Under the pieces are notes generated by a model. That model ran no database searches. It saw only the letters and a list, made by a program, of their open reading frames with translations, and was not told the origin of the DNA. Positions 41,501 through 50,825 of a DNA stretch of 64,000 nt are shown piece by piece (the stretch's first letter is position 1; the number at the start of each line of letters is the position of its first letter). The stretch spans positions 22,934,299 through 22,998,298 of the forward strand of contig NC_019875.2 in NCBI RefSeq assembly GCF_002234675.1, read 5' to 3'. The stretch comes from Oryzias latipes (Eukaryota > Chordata > Actinopteri > Beloniformes > Adrianichthyidae). The translations under genes were made by a program, and so were the position numbers.

Positions 41501-44500
41501 AACATAAATTATGCAGTAGTTTATTATTAGAAATTTGCCTCTGTTGGTGGCTGAGCAACCCTACTTCCTCCCCTTCCCCTCTCTGTCTCTGCTAACAATG
41601 TCTCCCACTAGCTTACAGCCCCTCAAACCCTCAACCCCTTCAGAGTTGGTCTTTAAAAAGAAGGGAAGGGGCTTTTAAGCAGAATGTGTTGCTGGTTTTG
41701 TGTGCTTTTGCAGACTGAGGAAAGAGCTGCAGCAAAAAGACAAAATCATCGAATCCCTCCAGACCAAACTGCAGCAGCGCCTCCAGACTCCATCCAGCTG
41801 TCATGCTCTCTCCGAGACCACCGACCAGTCAGACAGGACCTCCCTGGTGTCCGATGAGTACCAGACCAATGACGACCTGGAACTCGGCTCTGATTTAGAC
41901 GCGAGGGAGTTTCAAGAGGAGCACCAGCAAGAATCCACATCAGGAAGAGACGGTAATGTTAATGCTTCGTCTTTTTTTCTGCTGAAAACTTCTTTTTCTT
42001 CATCTTCCATTTCCCTCCTGTAGTCCATCCATCTCTTCTTGCTCCTCATTGCTTCCTCAAGTCCTCCAGCAGCTGTCCCAACATGCGTTGCTCAGCCACT
42101 GTGGGTCTGACCAGTCAGTCCACTAGAGGTATGAAGCTCATGAATGGGATCAACTAGCTTTTTTCTGTTTTTTTTTATCTTCTTCCTCCTCATTTGTCTT
42201 CTGTTTATTTGATTTCTTATCATTTTCCTTCAGCCCTTTTGGGTTTCTCCTCCTCCTTCTCTGTTCCTCTGGGCCCTGACGTCTGGGGTTATGAAGCCCC
42301 TTCTGACCCCCGACCCAGGGCCCTGTCTGTCATCGCTGTTCGCCCAGAACTGGACACGCTTTACAGACAAATGAGTGAGCAGCACAGGGGTGAGGGGCCA
42401 GAGAGAGCTAACAAATCCTCTCCTTTTCTTTTTATTTCACTGCTCTAAATTGTGTCTCTCACCTTTTGCTTTTGTTTTTACAGGACTTGCTGTACCACAT
42501 GAGAAGACTCTGTTCAACTTCTCACCGAGTCCCCACAACCGCCATGACCTCACAAGCTACCCCCACCTATCTCATCATGCCTTTCCACAGTACCAGCTGG
42601 GCGGCATCCCTGAAGACCACTCAGTGAAGTCTGACTCTGGCCAAAGACCTCTGTGGGATACAGAGAACTTTGTTGGGAACTATTCTGGACATCCACCAGA
42701 AAGCAGCCAAGCAGGTATGATCCTTCAGAAACTCATTCCCATATTCCTCTGCTATTACAAAATAATAGTACTGTTTGTTTGTAGGTTTGAGTTTGATAGA
42801 GGAGCATCTGCAGGAGGTCAGGTGCTTGCGTCAGCGTCTGGAAGAGTCCATCAGGACCAATGAGGCGCTGCGCCTGCAGCTGGAGGAGAAGCTAGTCTCC
42901 TCTGGACGCGATAGAGGTAACACGTCCTACAACATGAGAGGTGTGCCAAAAAACTCCTTTCAAATGGGATAATTACCATGTTTTTTTTAGGAGCACCAAC
43001 AAACATCTATATTCAGGGACTGGACACAGTCACTCAGCTGTCCAATGAGATCAGAGTCCTGAAAGAGGAAAATATTGCTCTCCAATCAGGCCTGAAGGCC
43101 AGAACAGGTGCTTCATTTGACATCTTCAACAGTATTGATTTTGATCTCCCTTTAACTCATTATCCTGCCATTACCTCTAAGATTCAGGTGAGGAGGTGGT
43201 GCAGCTGCGGGAAGCAGTGTTCACAGCACGCACACGCCAAAAGCAAGCAGAGCTGGAGGCCGAGCAGTGGAAGGAGGAGCTGAGACGACTTCAGGCTCAC
43301 AGTCAAGAACAGGGCCAGCAGATTCACACGCTGAGGCAGGAGCGACAGGCCGGACAGGAGAAAACCAACAGGTTGCTATTGTTTGGTGCAAAGGTGAAGG
43401 ATCTGTATATGCCGACATGCTTTGACTCTGTCATAATGTCTCTGCATTGCCAGGCTGCAGCATGAGGTGTCGCTGCTGCAGCAGCAGCTTTGTGAAAGCA
43501 GGGATCTCGTCCATTCTCTGCAGAGTGAACTTCACGTTTATGATCGCGTTTGTTCAAGCACAAGAGCCAACAAAGGTCAGTCCATCTTTAGTCAGCAACC
43601 TGTTTACACCTTTTTACCTTTTATATCTTCATCATGTTATTATGTTACAAAATGAAAACCAGAATTTAATTGATTAACACACTTTGGCGCCATCTGGTGG
43701 AAGATAAGTGGTAATAAAAGTAAAACATAAAAACTGTTAATTTCTCCAAGTTTTAAAATGTGAACAAAAGTTGAAGTTTTGCAGTGTGACTATGAAAGCC
43801 CATATTTCAGGGTACCTGTGCGAGGTGGCAGGTCTTCCAGTGGAGCTGGGGGAGTTGCTTGTGGAGGTGAGGAGTCTGCGGGCTCAGCTGCAGAGCAGTG
43901 TCCAGGAGAACAGTGCCCTCAAACAGCTAGAGCTCCACAAACAGCTGGAGCAGAAGCTGGGAGTCACATCACCCAGACCTGCATCCCTTTCTGCTCTCTC
44001 TGCCAGCCCTCAAAGAGAAAACTTCTACAGACGGCAGCTTCTTCATGGTGAGACAGGGGCTTGCAGTCATGAGACTTGTCTACCTTGTGTTGTGTGGTTT
44101 GCTGTGTGTCCAAGCCTGGCTTGTGTATCTGTGTGTTCCGCAGACCCTGCTCCATCGCCACCAGTCAGAGATATTGGTCTGTTTAACTGTGGATCTCCAG
44201 GTCCCCCCTACTCAGACCTGGATGACAGCCATAGCACGGCTAATGGTGTGACTAACTGTCTTCTTAGATTGATCTGTCTAATGCTTTGCTTTGTAAAACA
44301 TTGCTTTTATCGTCTTCTTTTGTGTTTTTTTGAAAAATACATGACGTATTTAAAAAAAACAAATCTTTTGTTTTTTCATTTCAACCTTGTTGCGTCCAGT
44401 AGACCCCCTCGATCCCCACTCTGAGCTGGAGGGGGAAGCACCCGATGGATCGTTTGCGAACCGTAATGGCCGCCACGCTATTGGTCATGTGGATGATTTC

Positions 44501-47500
44501 AGCTCCCTGCAGCAGCAAGTTCTGGAAGGCCGGAGCCTCGTTCAGCGCATGGAGACAACCCTGCAGGCCTGCTTTGGTCCGGATGGCAGCGAAGAAGAAA
44601 GCAGCAAACTGGTTTGGTTTTCCTTAACTCCTATTGATGATTGTTGAAATCTTACAGTTCAATAAATAAACCCATCATACTCATATAAGCTTTCCTTATA
44701 GGCTCTGAACAACAGATGGGGGAAAAATCTTCTGTCCAACACCAGAACACTCAGACAGATCTTAGAGGAGGCGATGTCTCTCCTTAAGATGTTCTGGAGA
44801 GCAGCACTTCCCAGCTCTGATCTAAATCTGAAGAAGGTTTTAAGATCATTTACTTACATTTCTGTGATGTAAATGAGCTTCAGTTGTGCCCAGAACAACA
44901 TGAATATGTGTTTGTACAGGAGCAGTGCATGCAGGAGGAGATCCTGTCCCTGAAACTGCGAATATCAGAGCAGGATGAGGTCATTAAAGGAACAGTCCAG
45001 AGGCTGAGGAACACCAGCCGCACCAAGGAGAGCATGGAGCACTTTATCGTCAGCCAGTGTGAGTGCCGTCTGCATGTGTGTGTGTGTGTGTGGGAGAAAG
45101 TGACATCCCACAGAATAATCACAAGGGCTGATAGAAAAGTGAGGAAATTTCACGTTGTGTCTTAAATAATTTAACATAAAATAAATAATAGTACAAATAG
45201 TAATCACAATTAAAAATAAAAAACAATAAACATACAGATTCAACATAAAAAAAACAAAGAAAAACAGTCAATAAAATCAAATTAAAACATGAGAAAACTA
45301 CATAAAAGCTAAGATAAAGGATGTGTTTTGAGTTTTTTTCCGTGGATGAAGGCATCACATCATTCCAGCCCACAGTGCTGGAATGTGGCCTCGCTGTGGG
45401 CTTTTGTTCTGACCTTTGGCACCACGAGCCGAGCTGGACCTGATGGATCTGGGAGGGTCATAAACTGAAAGTAATTCTGATAAAAATGAAATAGAAATTT
45501 CTGGTTCTGAGTTCTGAACTAGCTGCAGCTGATTCATAGAAAGAAGGGCATTGCAATAATCTATTGCAGAAGTTTTAAAGTTTAATATTTCGGCCCTGGC
45601 TCTGGAGAGAAAGGGTCTCACTTGGGGAATACTTCTAAAATGATAAAAGGCAGTCTTTGTAACTTGGTTTGTTGGTGCTTCAAGAGGTAATATCTGCATC
45701 TGAAATCATACTGAGGTTTATTGCAGACTTTCAAATTATGCACTGATAAGTTAAATTGGGCACTCTCTTAGGAATGAAAATCCTTGTTTTGTCCTGATTG
45801 AGCTTGAAATTGTTTCAATAGTTACAAAATACAATTTAAAGTCCCACTCTAATCATCATTTGATCCATTTCCCATCATCGATCGGTTTACACGCTCTCCC
45901 GCTAGCTTACAGCCCCTCACAAACCCAACAGAACATTATCAGTGCAACAAAAATGGTGAACTATATTAGGGCTATCCAGCCGTACAGTTTTGAGCCAGAT
46001 GCCAACTCATAAGAGGAAAGCGAAGGCGTACATGGATCTCTTTGTCTGCAAGTGGGTGCATCAGAATGGAGCTGCGCAGGGAGCTTGTGATCCGCTGATT
46101 GTAGATTTTAGGTCACAGCTACAAGCTGTTTCCAACTGCATTTTTCCGTCTGCTCCTGATTTACAATGATTTAAATAAAGAAATACTCAAATTTTAACTT
46201 TTTCTTTTCTATATATATGTCCTCCATCATTTAAAAAAAATGCCACAAGAACATCTACACCAAAAACACAATTTCCATTAGAATGGGTCTTTTAAAGGTC
46301 ATTAATAAGTCCCATGTCATCAGGAGACACAGCCACATATAATAGGGTGTCATCAGCATAACTATTAAAGTTGATACCTTGTCTCCTAAGTGGAGACATG
46401 GCATCAAGCGGAGACTTGTACAAATTAAAAAATGTAGAACCAAGGATGGAACTTTAAAAGCAACACAGTTACACGAACAAATACTGTTTCTCCTTTTTGT
46501 TTTTGCAGTGTCAAGGACTCGTGATGTGCTGAAAAAAGCAAGGACAAATCTTGAGGTAACCAAACGCTTCACATGAACGTCCAGCTAGATCCCCGTCTGC
46601 ACACATCAGCCGGATGTTTCTCTGGACCATGTGGTGTTGAGTCTTGTTGTCATCCGTTCAGTGTCTTACTTCTCCCTTCTTTCCTCTAAAACCCCCACCC
46701 CCACCCCCAGAAGAATGAGCAGAGACTTTCTTCTCTTAGCTCCTCCTCTTCCTCTCCCTATGCTGGTAATTGTCAAGTCTTGCCAGGTTCTGTTTTCATT
46801 TCCTCACATTCGTGTGTGAGGCGGCTTCTACCTGCTTCAGCTAACCATCCTGACATTTTGCATCACTTCCTAAAGAGAATTCCATCTTCACTCATCATTC
46901 CTGCTTTAGCAAAGTAACATTTAAAAAGTAAAGTATGTCAGATATAAGAGGGGGCTAATACCATCAGACACAAACAGACATCGTTTCATAACAGCAAATA
47001 TACTTAGAGTTTTTGACAGCTGTCAAATAAAACCTCTATCCGTGCCATTCACTGGTGCTCGCCCTTAATATCAAACATAATCTATTTAAAGCTTCACACA
47101 TTATTAGATTTGGATGTGTGACAAACTAAAAAAAGCTGTAACCTTTAGAAATAGCGCTTCCATGAAAAGCTTCATGCAGTCACACTATGAGGCAGAGCAA
47201 AGGAACCATCATAGGAGGTTTGAGGGCTGCCGCTTGCTGTTCGATCTCTCATTCAGAGCTGAGCTCACAGTAGTGTGCCAGTAGGTGCAGCCAGATGCAA
47301 ATGAGTCCTTGCTGTTGTGCTATTTATAAACGAATTGCGTGACATTTTGAGAAACAAAAAGACTATATTGTCTATCCTGTTTTTAAAATTTTAGTAAGTA
47401 CATTTTATTCCTATATTTGTTTCAGTATACTTCATATTAGTAAAATATGTTTGCTGATATTAACATTACATCAAATTGACTGTAACTTCAAAGTAAAGTA

Positions 47501-48335
47501 CTATGAGACCAAATTTTAGGTCTAGTTTAAATGCTTGCTCACTTAAACGAGCTGTTAAATCATTTTTATGAGAAATAAAAAAAAAGAATATAGGAATGCT
47601 GTTTTGGAAAATATTTTATTAAGACAAAATGTACTTTTACTCTATGGTTGTGTCTGAATTCACACTCTACTTAGTGCACTTTATAGTGCTATTGTCATTT
47701 TGTCAGGGTGTCCAAAATCCATTGCCCTAGACATTAGTGTGCATTGGTGCTCACTGCATCAGCAAGTATAAACATCAATGCAATGGGTTGGAGTTATTTG
47801 TTTTTTTTGTTTTTTTTTTAAGTATTTAAATGTATTTTCTTTGTAATTATGCAGGTTTTCATCATCAGAACACAGTGAATTCATGAAAAATCTTTCCTAT
47901 TTAGTAGGTTTTTACTTCAGCAAATTGGTGGCGTTTAAAAAAAAAACAAAAGTTGTGAGCATGTGTCCACATTACAGTAAAATCCAGGGCATTAGATAGT
48001 TACGCACTGTTTAGTCTTTTAGGGTGTAGTGAGGGAATTCTGACACAGCCTCTATGTTTTGTATGAATTGTAGGATTCCACCATCACATGTTTAATTCAA
48101 AAGCAAATACATATGTTACTCAAAATGTCAAGCTATTCATTAGGAAATATTACCTCCCTATGCATCTTTGTTTCCGGGTTTCACAGCCCTTTTCTGCCCT
48201 TGTCCAGCTAAAGACCCACCAAGTGTATCCAGAGAGCGGCCTGCTGGTCGGGGTGACCTGAAGTCCGGTGGTGTTTGCGGAGCAGCCAGCAACCGCCTGA
48301 CGGCGAGGAAGCGCAGCAGCCAATGTCTGCTGTAG
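12056..48335 (+). CDS. pde4dip: Myomegalin (pde4dip), whole gene span, longest exon chain
   Basis: A CDK5RAP2/myomegalin-family scaffold of centrosomes, cis-Golgi and microtubule-organising centres that recruits gamma-tubulin complexes and, in some isoforms, EB1 and AKAP9. I trace 46 coding exons from 12056 to 48335 totalling 6765 nt (about 2254 residues). All have GT and AG borders and consistent phase. Order: unique N-terminus, CM1 motif, long coiled coils, an acidic block, a segment almost identical to human myomegalin (QVDLQDMGYETCGRSENEAE), further coiled coils, then a C-terminal CM2-like region (LGELLVEVRSLRAQL; MFWRAALP; SRTRDVLKKARTNLE). CDK5RAP2 is excluded because the cysteine-rich alternative first exon and the central segments are myomegalin-specific. 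Two other starts lie at 19595 and 30175. Exon groups are itemised below. PDE4DIP and PRKAB2 share human 1q21, supporting the call. Confidence 0.93.
13876..14225 (+). repeat. Fish retroelement-derived repeat in pde4dip intron 1
   Basis: Contains the words ttttatttgtatagcccaaa, gtctcaatgggcttcg, ccctgcccttagacccccct and aaacctcagggg in the order familiar from a very common teleost interspersed repeat. A related fragment with tttatttataaagcactttt and gtgctttacag lies at 53400-53460. No coding capacity. Confidence 0.6.
15005..15330 (+). mobile_element. LINE 3'-end relic (RTE/Rex3-like)
   Basis: Reads through gttggtttacagacaaaga, ggtgaaatgatgctgaagat, tctagaggaagaccaaagag and gcagtgaaggaagacatgaa, the ordered 3' landmarks I associate with fish RTE-type LINEs (the region encoding RPKMRWKD-like residues). 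Frames are broken. Family from memory. Confidence 0.5.
15350..15885. mobile_element. Probable non-autonomous DNA transposon relic
   Basis: The left end has gttaacaccgg and the right end the near-inverse ccggtgtaaac-like sequence (gggcggtgtaaacctagct). The right part (actttcaatgaaagagggcg) matches a DNA-element end I have seen often in fish. TIRs are imperfect, so the boundaries are approximate. Confidence 0.35.
16418..16541 (+). repeat. tRNA-derived SINE, 3' fragment (copy 1 of 4)
   Basis: Contains gtccagggcgtcccctgcc, ggctgggataggctccagca and a gatggatgg end. It matches the 3' half of the longer copy at 57058-57358; the tRNA-like head is missing. Confidence 0.65.
19540..19624 (+). promoter_or_regulatory. 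pde4dip: Alternative pde4dip start region and dual-use splice acceptor
   Basis: A stop codon (TAG, 19568-19570) lies in frame upstream of the ATG at 19595, so MSNSYRTLSQ must come from a transcript that starts here. The last bases of this leader (gcactttatcacag) also form a good acceptor at 19625, used when the long-form exons splice in. Human myomegalin has the equivalent start MSNGYRTLSQ. Confidence 0.6.
19595..25540 (+). CDS. pde4dip: pde4dip CM1 (gamma-tubulin-complex activating) exons
   Basis: Exons 19595/19625-19735, 22346-22422, 24386-24509, 24598-24755, 24989-25145 and 25487-25540. The first encodes the CM1 core LKKENFSLKLRIYFLEERIQ, the motif by which Cnn, CDK5RAP2 and myomegalin bind and activate the gamma-tubulin ring complex. 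NIELKVEVESLKKELQEK follows, then coiled coil (LTNHNETELQRRCQERQQE; IQLLQE) and a DRLIEELIKELRSKDVLITE segment. The Phe and Leu positions of CM1 are intact, so the domain should work. The ATG at 19595 gives an alternative N-terminus of 10 residues before the shared HLND. Introns here are long (up to 2.6 kb). The exon at 25487 then splices over the 30-kb alternative first exon to 32400. Confidence 0.9.
19736..22345. other. 2.6-kb pde4dip intron
   Basis: AT-rich, with no recognised gene or repeat family. A small splice-flanked block near 20541-20628 was considered as an exon and rejected on phase. Confidence 0.4.
22423..24385. other. 2.0-kb pde4dip intron with a SINE
   Basis: Apart from the antisense SINE at 23813-24092 nothing is recognised. 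A polypyrimidine-AG acceptor closes the intron. Confidence 0.4.
23813..24092 (-). repeat. tRNA-derived SINE, nearly full length (copy 2 of 4)
   Basis: Reverse complement of the 57058-57358 family: ccatctatccattttcc at one end, then caccctggacagtttgcc, accaattaacc and a degenerate tRNA-like head near 24090. It lies in a pde4dip intron. Confidence 0.65.
27779..27895 (-). repeat. tRNA-derived SINE, 3' fragment (copy 3 of 4)
   Basis: Reads catccatacattttcaaacc, tttcggggtcacgaggatgc and ggatggtttgccagtcgatc, the antisense of the SINE 3' half. Confidence 0.6.
29580..29960 (+). promoter_or_regulatory. pde4dip: Internal CpG-rich promoter for the EB1-type pde4dip form
   Basis: A local GC/CpG-rich block (gtgggccacggcgtggacc; gcaccgcagaggaccgagta) in an AT-rich intron. 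It sits about 300 bases upstream of a T-rich acceptor (ends about 30157) that opens the cysteine-rich exon. It likely contains a non-coding first exon and transcription start. Confidence 0.5.
30175..31434 (+). CDS. pde4dip: pde4dip alternative first coding exon (cysteine-rich, EB1-type)
   Basis: A single 1260-nt exon, 420 codons, ending in phase 0 with CAG|gtata. It starts MKEACRICGRELCGNQRRWI, as the human EB1-binding myomegalin isoform does (MKEICRICARELCGNQRRWI). Cysteine pairs C5/C8 and C51/C54 form a C-x2-C...C-x2-C pattern resembling a ZAD-type zinc fold. A helix around IARVEALSIERLQKLLSEK follows, then a long disordered Ser-rich stretch. An SKLP tetrapeptide (340-343) fits the S-x-[I/L]-P EB1-binding pattern. 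The exon ends DDFLADLYKEYPPPRPHQ and joins 32400 (SLVEEQQSQL). First in-frame ATG used; the frame upstream opens with a GTG. Total protein about 2392 residues if all later exons are kept. Confidence 0.9.
31435..32399. other. 1.0-kb pde4dip intron
   Basis: AT-rich; nothing recognised apart from splice signals. The acceptor reads ctccattacag. Confidence 0.4.
32400..35543 (+). CDS. pde4dip: pde4dip central coiled-coil exons
   Basis: Sixteen exons, all phase-consistent: 32400-32537, 32615-32734, 32818-32910, 33012-33236, 33308-33466, 33554-33655, 33800-33937, 34020-34199, 34283-34477, 34563-34745, 34821-34937, 35018-35098, 35191-35288 and 35404-35543 among them, with short introns. They encode uninterrupted heptad-rich coiled coil (for example REKERDLERLRCILSNNEET and KERTGQLEELRRQLTQTEQE), and the run ends AAIRQPGFGG. 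Both the CM1 forms and the EB1-type form share these exons. In human myomegalin this middle region carries partner-binding and Golgi-targeting parts; no specific site can be assigned here from sequence. Note that the list given is fourteen exons; the count above should be read as fourteen. Confidence 0.88.
35404..35605 (+). CDS. pde4dip: Possible alternative terminal exon of a short myomegalin
   Basis: If the donor at 35544 is skipped the frame stays open for 21 more codons (GGNGRGPASKAAGSTYSNAL region) to a TGA at 35603-35605. Candidate polyadenylation signals follow at 36191 (AATAAA) and 36328 (AATAAA), within a 2.3-kb gap before the next exon. This would give a short isoform ending near the point where mammalian short myomegalin forms end. 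The normal splice (phase 1, to 37945) is the default. Confidence 0.4.
35606..37944. other. 2.3-kb intron or alternative 3'UTR
   Basis: Contains AATAAA words near 36191, 36328 and 36432, and a T20 run at 36713-36732. No exon is recognised. Its left part may be 3'UTR of the short form. Confidence 0.4.
37945..39018 (+). CDS. pde4dip: pde4dip acidic block and NBPF-like coiled-coil exons
   Basis: Exons 37945-38051, 38144-38307, 38396-38648 and 38814-39018. The first is very acidic and holds DFTDSIEEDDS, which matches EFTDSIEEE of human myomegalin. The second carries ARTILEDIRSQLKKDGFTSL, the counterpart of a human helix (EELKELKAQIEEAGFSSV) also copied into NBPF proteins. The third continues the coil, then becomes acidic and basic in turn (EEEEDDNSKEDDEELE, then GPPCLRSSES). 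The fourth returns to coiled coil (SLQENRELQERLMVSEATVQ). A tandem NAGNAG acceptor (tagcag, 38808-38813) allows an optional Gln at the last junction. Confidence 0.82.
39095..41952 (+). CDS. pde4dip: pde4dip signature segment and following coils
   Basis: Exons 39095-39211, 39297-39553, 39632-39846, 40052-40169, 40302-40419, 40510-40564 and 41714-41952, all in phase. The first encodes QVDLQDMGYETCGRSENEAE, nearly unchanged from human myomegalin and the best single identifier of the gene. Later landmarks are VRSLSATSDYASSLE, LIQAQARELSHLRQRMREG, LRSNDIDYYMGQSFREQLAQ and RKELQQKDKIIESLQTKLQQ, each with a clear human counterpart. The 1.1-kb intron before the last exon holds a repeat fragment (41570-41665). 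Confidence 0.9.
41570..41665 (+). repeat. Fragment of the GACCCACTCC TIR element (copy 3)
   Basis: The words ctagcttacagcccctca and aaccctcaacc are shared with 45895-45930 and, in reverse complement, with 58995-59045. Both inverted ends are missing. Confidence 0.5.
42024..44245 (+). CDS. pde4dip: pde4dip linker and CM2-proximal exons
   Basis: Exons 42024-42128, 42234-42389, 42484-42714, 42785-42916, 42991-43107, 43188-43371, 43454-43575, 43811-44047 and 44144-44245, nearly all phase 1. The first three encode a Ser/Pro/His-rich linker (SSCPNMRCSATVG; SPHNRHDLTSYPHLSHHAF). Coiled coil follows (LIEEHLQEVRCLRQRLEES; GLDTVTQLSNEIRVLKEENI), then LCESRDLVHSLQSELHVYD. LGELLVEVRSLRAQLQSSVQ matches the conserved C-terminal coil of the family. 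The last exon has SPPVRDIGLF, as in human (SPPVRDVGM). The run of same-phase exons makes in-frame skipping possible. Confidence 0.88.
44400..48335 (+). CDS. pde4dip: pde4dip C-terminal (CM2-region) exons
   Basis: Exons 44400-44611, 44702-44836, 44920-45058, 46509-46555, 46711-46765 and 48208-48335. Landmarks: DGSFANRNGRHAIGHVDDFS (human DGSFANKHGRHVIGHIDDYS), LRQILEEAMSLLKMFWRAAL, KESMEHFIVSQLSRTRDVLK and ARTNLE. This region of the family dimerises and docks on the centrosome and Golgi. The final two exons add a Ser-rich piece (QRLSSLSSSSSS) and a basic tail ending ARKRSSQCLL with a TAG stop; these ends are the least certain part of the gene. Reading on past 46555 gives VTKRFT and a stop, an alternative end like the human NLEV-type terminus. 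Confidence 0.8.
45074..45093 (+). repeat. TG dinucleotide microsatellite
   Basis: About nine TG units 15 bases inside a pde4dip intron, just after the donor at 45059. Confidence 0.7.
45355..46440 (-). mobile_element. LINE reverse-transcriptase relic interrupted by a TIR element
   Basis: On the minus strand a YADDTLLY motif, the reverse-transcriptase catalytic box, is readable near 46310-46360. A LNQDKT-like piece follows near 45800, and further on VTKTAFYHFRSIPQVRPFLS and DYCNALLS at 45480-45690. This order fits the C-terminal half of an L2/Rex1-type ORF2. Frameshifts and the insertion at about 45838-46190 show it is inactive. It sits antisense in the intron between two CM2-region exons. Confidence 0.7.
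45838..46190 (-). mobile_element. GACCCACTCC TIR element nested in the LINE (copy 2)
   Basis: Starts aaagtcccactctaatcatc, the diverged inverted end of the 58697-59279 element, and shares ttacacgctctccc, gcttacagcccctcac and cagttttgagccagatgcca with it in reverse orientation. The right end is unclear. Confidence 0.6.
46766..48207. other. 1.4-kb pde4dip intron before the last exon
   Basis: AT-rich; no repeat family or exon recognised. Confidence 0.35.
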
Positions 48336-50825
48336 ATGTTGACATACGCAGCCTCAGCACCTCTGACCTCTGTGATAAATTAGCCAAGACCCTGTAAGCC
48401 ATCCCATTCACCAGCCTTCCCTCCTCATGACTGCCTGCCCACACTCACCTTACCTCTTTTTTATGGGCAGTATGCGCACAGTTTTATCAGCACATTGAGC
48501 CTTACCTGTTTGCGACTCTCTACCTTCCACCCTGTGCGTTTGTCTTTGGGTGACGCAGTCAGCCGTTTACCATGTAGTGTGTGTGACAGAAGGTTCATGG
48601 AAATGTGCCTACAGAGGTTTCAGTGAAGTGTGTCCTTAATCGTGGACTCTCAGCGTGGTTTTCCACAGAACAGGGGGGCGTTTTACAAGAACCACTTCTA
48701 AAACACAGATACGTACACCATCGTTAAAAATAAAAAGTGGTCAACTCCTGTTGGCCGAGGCTCTGTCATAGACCCTTTATCTGTGTCTAAAGACGCCCCT
48801 CCCCTGAGAGTCAGACAGTTTGTGGACAGAACGGATGTTTGTGCATGTTAAAAAAAGGCTCTTGAGAGAGATTCTGCACACATGTGCACACACTTTGTGT
48901 GTGAGTGAGAGATCAAACACTGCTCACCCAAAGACAAGACTCACATGACTGCCACAGAAGTGCAACCTCATGCTTTGTGGCACTTTTCCTTACATCTTTT
49001 TGAAAATGCAATGCAAAAAAACTGACATCTGTATTGTTATTATTAATAGTATTATACACAGTGGAAGAATGTACAATAGGCAGGTAAGTAGTTGATGTGT
49101 CTGTTTTTGTTGAGGAATCCTATGATTGATGAGTTAGCAGTAGCCAAGACCCATTAAAACCAGGGAAGGGTTCCTTTAAGTTACTTTATTTTGATTGTTG
49201 AGAGGCTTTATTGTGAACAAAAATCCAGTCTTGAATATTATCAAGCTAAACAAACACAACACCATAAAATATAGCAGTACACAGGTGGAGCCAGGCTAAA
49301 CACGCGTACCCACTCCTGTGTAGGAGTTCTCATTTGAGCATGTGCAATAATGATGTTTCTATGTTCATTTTGGATCTTTGACAGTTACTGGATTATTATT
49401 TACACTCCGTCATGATGTGGACACGCCCAGTATTGCTGCTGTGTTTATTTCAATGCATGACAGAGTGTTTCGCTGGAAGTCTAAGCTATTGAAGATGAGA
49501 TTGCAAATTCTTGCCAAAGTTTGACCTCTAAACTCCTCACTCTGACTTTGCCTTATCCATAAAGCCCAGAGTGGATCAACCGCAGGGTTACCAAGGTGTC
49601 TTTTATGAGGGCCTTTAGAACCACAGAGACGGTAACCGTTTGGACAACCAAATCAATCAGGACATTTGGAACTTTTTAGAAAGACGAGCTCCATTTCTTT
49701 TTTGGACCAAAACTCAACTCAAGCGAACTTTTTAGCCACGAGGCCAAATGCTTTTGTCTTGCTGTTATCTTCTCTTGGTTCAGGCCTTCATAGCATTCCC
49801 ATGGCAATGGCAAAATGATGCAAACTTTGGCAGGCTGATCATTAGGTCTGTATTTTGTTTTTCTTTATTTGTTTGTTGGCTGTACACTTGGCATTCTGCG
49901 CTGTAAATAACCTGCTTTTTCTGTAGGGGTTTTGTGAGCGTGTTTGTGAACATTCAACATTTGCTTTTTGCAAAGTTGATCATCTGGGTAGCCGTGCAAT
50001 AGCTGAAAACAAAAAGTGCTCACGTGGATAAAAAACATCTGCGTGTTTGCTGCTCGCCTGCAGTGTTTCTCAATAGATTCTGACACTTATGATCGATATT
50101 TAGTCAAGTAGGTTATGTGTGATCTCCACAAATATGCCTTTATGATATATATACCCATATATGACAGCAATCATTTATAGCTCCGAATAAAATTGGTTGG
50201 CCTGCCTTCAGAATTTAGTCTTAGAGCTTCTTCAGCTTCAGTGGTTCAAATGGCCTCAAGTTTTACCGCATTAGGCTTTATTTGCATTTGAATGAGACCA
50301 AGTATTTGAATCAATTAACGTTACATTATGTGGTGACTTCTAAAACTAAAAAGCCAGCTTCTGAATGACAGAGAAATGTCACCTTGTTAAATACAAACAA
50401 AAACTTTTTACTATTTGTTTCTAAAAAATAAAAATAAAGGGAAGAAAACCATTTGAAATGTTTGATTGGTTTGAAGTTGCATATGTATATAAAGCTTTTT
50501 AGGCTGCGAGAGCTGATGCAAGACACATGAATGCTAATTTTGGTGTGTTGTCTTAGAAATCAAGGCCTTTGAGAGAATAAAACAGTTGAAAAAGTTGTTT
50601 TCTCGTTTCATTTCTCATTGATTTAAGTTTCAATCTTTTAGATTTTAACTAGTTGCATTGTTGCTAAACAAAGTTTGAGCATTAATTCAGGGAAGTACAT
50701 GCCACAAAAGACCATCACTTCCACAAACCCTTTACCAGAGCTGCACTTTAGAAACAACCATTTGGAAAATCTGTTTCATTGAAAAAGAAATGACCAAGAG
50801 AGTGGCATTAGGATCAGAGTAGTGT
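48336..50825. other. pde4dip 3'UTR/intergenic stretch before prkab2
   Basis: Downstream of the TAG stop. AATAAA words at 50433 and 50576 could end a long pde4dip 3'UTR. On the minus strand an AATAAA (TTTATT at 50827-50832 as read on plus) could end prkab2, so the two convergent genes may be separated by only about 250 bases. No coding exon seen. Confidence 0.4.
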
